Source of the DNA: CAWDVK01 sp963805715
Lineage (GTDB): Bacteria; Actinomycetota; Actinomycetes; Streptosporangiales; Streptosporangiaceae
NCBI GenBank assembly: GCA_963805715.1
Contig: CAWDVK010000005.1
Coordinates: 62,001-126,000, forward strand
Direction of reading: 5' to 3'
DNA: 64,000 bases
The translations under genes were made by a program, and so were the position numbers. Of the stretch, positions 60,159 through 64,000 are shown piece after piece; positions within the stretch are counted from its first letter, which is position 1; each line of letters starts with the position of its first letter. A model generated the notes under the pieces. It was not told where the DNA came from. It searched no databases and was given only the letters and a program-made list of their open reading frames with translations.

Positions 60159-60248
60159 CTCATGCCCGGCTGCCTCATGCCCGGCTGCCTCATGCCCGGC
60201 TGCCTCATGCCCGGCTGCCTCATGCCCAGGTGCCTCATGCCCAGCGCA
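60159..60248. repeat. Tandem array, 5-6 x 15 bp, carrying the stop codon of the DinB-like gene
   Basis: Four perfect CTCATGCCCGGCTGC units, one variant (CCAGG) and a partial sixth. On the minus strand the unit reads through TGAG, and the stop of the gene ending at 60235 lies in the last unit. The other copies stretch downstream of that stop. Confidence 0.93.
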
Positions 60249-61074
60249 CGTGCATGCCGTCGCGCCAGGCCCGCAGGATGGAGGCGTCGCCGCTGACGGT
60301 GATGCCGCTGACGGTGATGCCATCGGCAGCGGGATCGCACCGATTCCACAGCAGCTGGCAGAGCGCGGAGGCAGGCCCGGACAGCGTGCAGTCGGCCGGT
60401 CCGGTGCCGCGGGACACCCGCGCGGCCCGGCTGCCGTCGGCGGTCAGCTCGACCAGCCAGGCCCCGGCGCTCGCGCTGCCATCGCTCGCCAGCACCTGCA
60501 GGACCTGGTGCGGGTTTTCCCGGTGCTGGTCGGACTGCTGCTCGGGGGTCGTGGCTGTCGCACCGGGCGTGGCTGTCGCATCCCGGCCGAGGAAGCTCAT
60601 GATCAGCTCGTCGATGCCGTCAGCGGCGAAGTCCGCCGGGAACGGCGTCACCCGGCCCGCGGCCAGCTCGGCGTCGACCCGGTGCATCCCGGTCTCATGC
60701 GCCTGCCTGCGGGCCCAGGCCAGGACGGAGGACGGGCCAGGCAGCACGGTCCAGCACACCAGGGCCGGGTCGGCCGTGCTCAGGGTCTGCACCAGGGCCG
60801 CGTGCCCAGCGCGGAACCAGCTGATCAGTTCCGCATCCGGCGGGCCGCCGTTGAGCAGCTCGCGTTCGGTGGGCCGGTCAGGCCAGGGTTCTGTGCGCCG
60901 CTCGGCGACGAAGCTGGCCGCCCACCGGTGGACGTAGCTGATGTGCCGGAGCAGGTCCCGTACCTGCCACGGCGGGCAGGACGGCACGACCGCGTCCAGC
61001 CCGGCCCGCTCGGCCGTGTCCGCGAGCAGAACTCCCTCCTGCCGCAGCGCTGCGATGTACTGTCCGATCTCCAT
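60235..61074 (-). CDS. Maleylpyruvate isomerase-family mycothiol-dependent enzyme, second
   Basis: A 279-residue DinB-like protein. Seen are VPSCPPWQVRDLLRHISYVHRWAASFVAERR (His metal ligand region), WARRQAHETGMHRVDAELAAG (second His block) and a C-terminal SCP2-like domain with LSGPASALCQLLWNR. Members depend on mycothiol; substrate unknown. A 15-bp duplication encodes GITVSGITVSG near the C-terminus (about 60288-60317). The ATG at 61074 fits the family start. It is divergent from the AraC regulator at 61264. Confidence 0.88.
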   Translation of the reverse strand: MEIGQYIAALRQEGVLLADTAERAGLDAVVPSCPPWQVRDLLRHISYVHRWAASFVAERRTEPWPDRPTERELLNGGPPDAELISWFRAGHAALVQTLSTADPALVCWTVLPGPSSVLAWARRQAHETGMHRVDAELAAGRVTPFPADFAADGIDELIMSFLGRDATATPGATATTPEQQSDQHRENPHQVLQVLASDGSASAGAWLVELTADGSRAARVSRGTGPADCTLSGPASALCQLLWNRCDPAADGITVSGITVSGDASILRAWRDGMHVRWA

Positions 61075-61167
61075 GGCGGCATCATGACCGACGCACGCGG
61101 CTGAGCGCTTGAACGCCGATGCTCGGTTCGCGCGCCGGCCCGGCCAGGCTCAGCAGCAGGCGCCGCC

Positions 61168-61240
61168 ATCGCCGGCGAACCTGTCATTGCGCCGGCGGAG
61201 GTCTCATGCGCCGGCGAACCTGACATTGCGCCGGCGGCTC
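61168..61240. repeat. Direct repeat in the divergent promoter region
   Basis: Two copies of a 29-base segment, each with CGCCGGCGAACCTG and CATTGCGCCGGCGG parts, separated by about nine bases. They lie between the divergent DinB-like and AraC genes. They contain GCGCCGGC palindromes and could bind a regulator, or be another local duplication. Confidence 0.7.
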
Positions 61241-61263
61241 CCTTATCCACAGGCGAATCTAAG

Positions 61264-62118
61264 GTGGGGGGTGTGCCAGGGGGATCTCTGCTAGCAGCCG
61301 GCGATGGCTACAGCGTGGCGGACGTGCGCTGCCCGGCCGCGTGCTCCGGCTTCGGGGCGCCCGAGCAGGCCGGTCACCATGTGCTGGCCACCATCCGCCG
61401 CGGCGCCTTCGTCCGGCGGGTGAACGGACAGGACGTGCTGCTGGACAGCACGATGGGCTACCTGGCGGCGCCTGGTACGGTCGCGCAATTCGCGCACCCG
61501 GTGGCCGGCGGCGATCAGTGCACGGCCATCCGGCTGTCGCCTGACCTGCTGGCCGCGATCGCCGGGGGCGATCCGCACTTCTCGGTCCAGGCTGTGCCCG
61601 TCGACGCGGCCGCCGAGCTGGCGCTGCGCCGCATCGTGTCGCTCGCGCGTCGGCCAGATCCTGACAGGGCGCTGGCCGAGCTCGTCGTGCGCGCGGTCGC
61701 TGCCCTGCTGGCCCGCAGGCTGCCGGGGCGCGTCGGCAGCGGCCGGCCGCGTACCGCCGCCGAGCATCGACGGCTGGCCGAGCTGGCCAGGGCCGCGATG
61801 CTGGCCGATCCGGGTGTCGGGCTGATCGAGCTGAGCCGCCGGGTGGGATGCTCGCCGCATCATCTCAGCCGGGTCTTCGTCACGCAGACAGGGTCGACCC
61901 TCAGCCGGTATCGCAGCCGGCTGCGGGTAAGCCTGGCCTTGCATCGGCTCGGCGACGGTGAGCGTGACCTGTCCGCCATGGCTGCGGAGCTGGGCTTCGC
62001 CGATCACGCCCATCTGGCCAGGACGATTCGCGCGCATACCGGCTGCACCCCGTCCGCGTGCCGTGACCTGTTCAGGTCCGCCGGCTGCAGCGCCGCCACG
62101 CGCAGCACCGGGTCCTAG
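61264..62118 (+). CDS. AraC-family transcriptional regulator
   Basis: Regulator of 284 residues with an N-terminal cupin-like sensing region (HHVLATIRRGAFVRRV, STMGYLAAPGTVAQFAHP) and a C-terminal double helix-turn-helix. The first HTH is around 180-205 (GLIELSRRVGCSPHHLSRVF). The second ends with SAMAAELGFADHAHLARTIRAHTGCTPSACRDLF. GTG codons at 61264 and 61273 are both possible starts. It is divergent from the DinB-like gene at 60235, which may be its target. The stop TAG lies in the first unit of a 16-17 bp array. Confidence 0.92.
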   Translation: MGGVPGGSLLAAGDGYSVADVRCPAACSGFGAPEQAGHHVLATIRRGAFVRRVNGQDVLLDSTMGYLAAPGTVAQFAHPVAGGDQCTAIRLSPDLLAAIAGGDPHFSVQAVPVDAAAELALRRIVSLARRPDPDRALAELVVRAVAALLARRLPGRVGSGRPRTAAEHRRLAELARAAMLADPGVGLIELSRRVGCSPHHLSRVFVTQTGSTLSRYRSRLRVSLALHRLGDGERDLSAMAAELGFADHAHLARTIRAHTGCTPSACRDLFRSAGCSAATRSTGS

Positions 62119-62150
62119 GAGCACCGGGTCCCTAGGAGCACCGGGTCCTC
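62104..62150. repeat. Tandem array, 3 x 16-17 bp, carrying the AraC stop codon
   Basis: Units AGCACCGGGTCCTAGG, AGCACCGGGTCCCTAGG and AGCACCGGGTCCTC. The TAG in the first unit is the stop of the AraC gene (Ser-Thr-Gly-Ser-stop). The second unit has one extra C. Confidence 0.88.
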
Positions 62151-62292
62151 ACTGCCCGGGGTACGCGGCGCCGCTTGTCGCCCGTGCAGACGCCGTTAGG
62201 CGCTCCAGGGTCTCCGCCTTCTCATCGTCACTGCCCGCGACGCGACACGGTCATCGGACTGGCCGGGCCTGGCCTTGAGACCGAGACCTGTT

Positions 62293-62308
62293 TCGAACGT
62301 CGGAGCGA
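62293..62308. promoter_or_regulatory. LexA/SOS-box-like site before the DUF222 gene
   Basis: TCGAACGTCGGAGCGA has a perfect left half TCGAAC of the actinobacterial SOS box (TCGAAC-N4-GTTCGA) and a right half GAGCGA with four of six matches. It lies about 70 bases upstream of the DUF222 start. Mycobacterial 13E12-repeat (DUF222/HNH) genes are known LexA targets. A further TGTTCGG lies at 62333. Confidence 0.4.
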
Positions 62309-62378
62309 TATTGTCGGTAGTACTCAATAATATGTTCGGAGAAGCAAGCCTGACTGCTACAGAAGGGAGGTGGCCTCG

Positions 62379-64000
62379 ATGAGCGCGGAGGTGTGGGAGC
62401 AGCCGGACGGGGAGGACTGGCGCGATGACGCTGAGGTGTTCGATCCCGACACCAGCCCGGACTGGGCGGAGCGGGCGTGGCTGGCCAGGCTGAGTCCCGA
62501 AGAGCAGGACGAGCAGGCGTTACCGGCGTGGACCGCCGAGGGTGAGGTCTGGGCGGCAGGGTTCGTGCACCACCTGCCCGGCGCCGTCGGCGTCGGGTTC
62601 GCGGCCGGCGGCGCGCTGGACCGGCTGCCGCCTGGCCGGGTGCTGGCCGGTTTCGCCGATGACGCGCAGCAGGACGGCGGGCTGGGCGAGCTGGAGGACA
62701 GCGAGCTGGTCGGAGTGCTCTGTGCCTGGCGCCGGCTGGCGTCGTGGGCTGCCGCGGGCGAGGCGGCCGCGGTCGTGACGCTGGCGCGGCGCCGCGCGGT
62801 CCAGGCACGGCAGCAGCGGAACGGCCATCTGGTCGAGCACGTTAGCGATGAGCTGGCAGCAGCGCTGACGCTAACCGGCCGCTCGGGTGGGCGGCTGCTG
62901 GAGCTGGCCGCCGGGCTGGCCAGGCTGACCGCCACGTGGGCGGCGCTGGCCGAGGGCCGGATCGACTGGTCGCGGGCGGCCGTGGTCGTGGACGAGCTCG
63001 CTGCGCTGGCCGACGCGGATGCGCTCGCGGTCGAGGCGAGGGTGCTGCCGTGCGCTGGGGAGATGACGACCAGCCAGCTGCGCGCCGCATTGCGCCGTGC
63101 CGTCCTGGCCGTCGACCCGGCGGCGGCGGGACGTCGCCGCCGCGCGGCCCGCAAGGATGCCCGGGTCGAGGTTTGGCAGGAGCCATCCGGCAACGCCACG
63201 CTGGCCGGGCGGGAACTGCCACCAGCGGAGGTCATTGCCGCCGACCAGCGGATCACCGCCCTGGCCAGGTGGCTGCAGGCCAGCGGTGCTACGGGCACCA
63301 TGGATCAGCTACGTGCCGCGGTGTTCACCGCTCTGCTGGCCGGCCGCCCCGTCCATACCCTGCTGCCCGAGACCGCGTTTCCCGGGCCAGCGTTTCCCGC
63401 GTCGGCGTTCCCCCAGGCGGCGTTTCCAGGGCCATCCGCCGCCGGTGACGCGGCCAGCGGTTCGGGCTCAGAAGCCTCCGGCTGTGCCCGGCCCGGCGGT
63501 TCCGAACCCTGCGGCTGTGCCCGGCCCGGCGATCCAGGCTCAGGAACCCACGGCCGCGTTCGACCTGGCCGTCATGCCGGACAAACTGGTTCCGGCTGGC
63601 CGCCGGGCGTCAGCGACTCAGCCGCCGAAAGCTGGCCCGCCGGGCTGGGCGGGTCGGTGAACCTGACCATGCCGCTGGCCTCGTGGCTTGGCACCTCCGA
63701 CGTGCCGGGGGAGGTTCCCGGCTATGGTCCCGCTGATGCCGATACCTGTCGGGATCTCGCGGCCAGGCTCGCGGCGACCTCGCGAACCCGCTGGTGCCTG
63801 ACTCTGACCGACAAGAACGGCCGCGCGGTCGGGCATGCATGCGCGCGACGCGGCCCGGGGCCGCCCGGCCCGCTTCCGGCCTGCCGGGTGCTGAACCGGC
63901 CCGGTGGCTCGCGAGCCTGCGCATGGCAATCCTGGAGTCCGGAGCCTGCTCGCACGCCCGCGGAAGCCCGCATTACCGGCCTCCGCGATCACTGCGGCAC
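62379..64000 (+). CDS. DUF222 domain protein, likely HNH nuclease, cut by window edge
   Basis: An open frame from the ATG at 62379 to the window end without a stop, at least 540 residues. GGGAGG lies about eight bases before the ATG. The DUF222 region has ELVGVLCAWRRLASWAAAGEAAAVVTLARRRA, LELAAGLARLTATWAALAEGRIDWSRAAVVVDELAAL and EMTTSQLRAALRRAVLAVDP. A Pro/Ala/Ser-rich segment at about 325-405 follows, then TRWCLTLTDKNGRAVGHACARRGPGPPGP, which in relatives precedes the C-terminal HNH zinc nuclease, here outside the window. The family is repetitive in actinomycete genomes and may be mobile; function unproven. Confidence 0.82.
   Translation, partial: MSAEVWEQPDGEDWRDDAEVFDPDTSPDWAERAWLARLSPEEQDEQALPAWTAEGEVWAAGFVHHLPGAVGVGFAAGGALDRLPPGRVLAGFADDAQQDGGLGELEDSELVGVLCAWRRLASWAAAGEAAAVVTLARRRAVQARQQRNGHLVEHVSDELAAALTLTGRSGGRLLELAAGLARLTATWAALAEGRIDWSRAAVVVDELAALADADALAVEARVLPCAGEMTTSQLRAALRRAVLAVDPAAAGRRRRAARKDARVEVWQEPSGNATLAGRELPPAEVIAADQRITALARWLQASGATGTMDQLRAAVFTALLAGRPVHTLLPETAFPGPAFPASAFPQAAFPGPSAAGDAASGSGSEASGCARPGGSEPCGCARPGDPGSGTHGRVRPGRHAGQTGSGWPPGVSDSAAESWPAGLGGSVNLTMPLASWLGTSDVPGEVPGYGPADADTCRDLAARLAATSRTRWCLTLTDKNGRAVGHACARRGPGPPGPLPACRVLNRPGGSRACAWQSWSPEPARTPAEARITGLRDHCG

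Noticed and set aside
1..64000. tRNA, rRNA, riboswitch, transposase or phage genes
   Set aside because: No cloverleaf, rRNA segment, known riboswitch core, DDE transposase or phage structural protein was recognised by reading; a tRNA or Rfam scan would be decisive.

Overview
The window is about 72-75% GC chromosomal DNA of an actinomycete (Actinomycetota). This rests on the codon bias, the GTG starts, and actinobacterial families: mycothiol-dependent isomerase-like enzymes, an LLM-class F420 oxidoreductase, an MhuD-like heme monooxygenase, the amine-oxidase/DUF1365/Cfa/Cfa/DUF1295 lipid operon, a DUF222 protein and the archaeal-type valyl-tRNA synthetase seen in high-GC Gram-positives. I see no rRNA, tRNA, prophage, insertion sequence or CRISPR array.

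Layout. 1-8.3 kb: cut M50 protease, HtrA-like protease, MhuD-like enzyme, DUF2891, SDR, small oxidoreductase-type genes and an ABC exporter pair. 8.6-10.6 kb: acyltransferase-SGNH fusion. 10.6-16.2 kb: debris of a metallo-hydrolase, an acetamidase and a rhamnulokinase-type kinase around a lacI-lutABC lactate operon whose lacI is frameshifted. 16.4-25.4 kb: DedA, a phosphodiester glycosidase with a PHO-box-like promoter, a flavin electron-transfer operon (ferric reductase, FMN-binding protein, ApbE) with two frameshifts, CtaG, a lipase-like hydrolase and a methyltransferase. 25.4-33.1 kb: LigC-type ligase, a flavoprotein and a five-gene methyl/cyclopropane fatty acid operon with 4-bp overlaps. 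33.3-45.5 kb: a purine uptake and catabolism region. Permease, adenine deaminase, 8-oxoguanine deaminase, HIU hydrolase, the Fe-S subunit of xanthine dehydrogenase and a DUF6986 protein look whole. Urate oxidase, two xanthine dehydrogenase subunits, allantoinase and allantoicase are reduced to deletion products, several of them in-frame chimeras. 45.5-62.1 kb: kinase-like protein, ABC-F ATPase, GMC oxidoreductase, MsrB, frameshifted valS, aldo/keto reductase, a tandem esterase pair in which the first copy lost its catalytic residues, LLM oxidoreductase, two DinB-like enzymes, a D-amino-acid-oxidase-like protein and an AraC regulator. The right edge is an open DUF222 gene.

Three themes run through the window. 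(1) Many genes are broken, either by single small indels (lacI, FMN-binding protein, ferric reductase, DUF1295, uraD, an SDR, a kinase-like gene, valS twice) or by large internal deletions (purine cluster, metallo-hydrolase, acetamidase, kinase). The small indels may be sequencing errors; the large deletions are not easily explained that way. (2) Short 13-18 bp tandem arrays are unusually common, and most intergenic ones begin at or next to a stop codon, with the stop often inside the repeat unit. (3) Several intergenic regions carry recognisable operator-like sites: PHO-box-like, CRP-like, LacI-type and LexA-like.

Functionally, the intact purine genes could still import and deaminate bases for salvage, but oxidation through urate to glyoxylate looks lost. 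The lactate operon, fatty acid operon and exporter look usable apart from the noted lesions.
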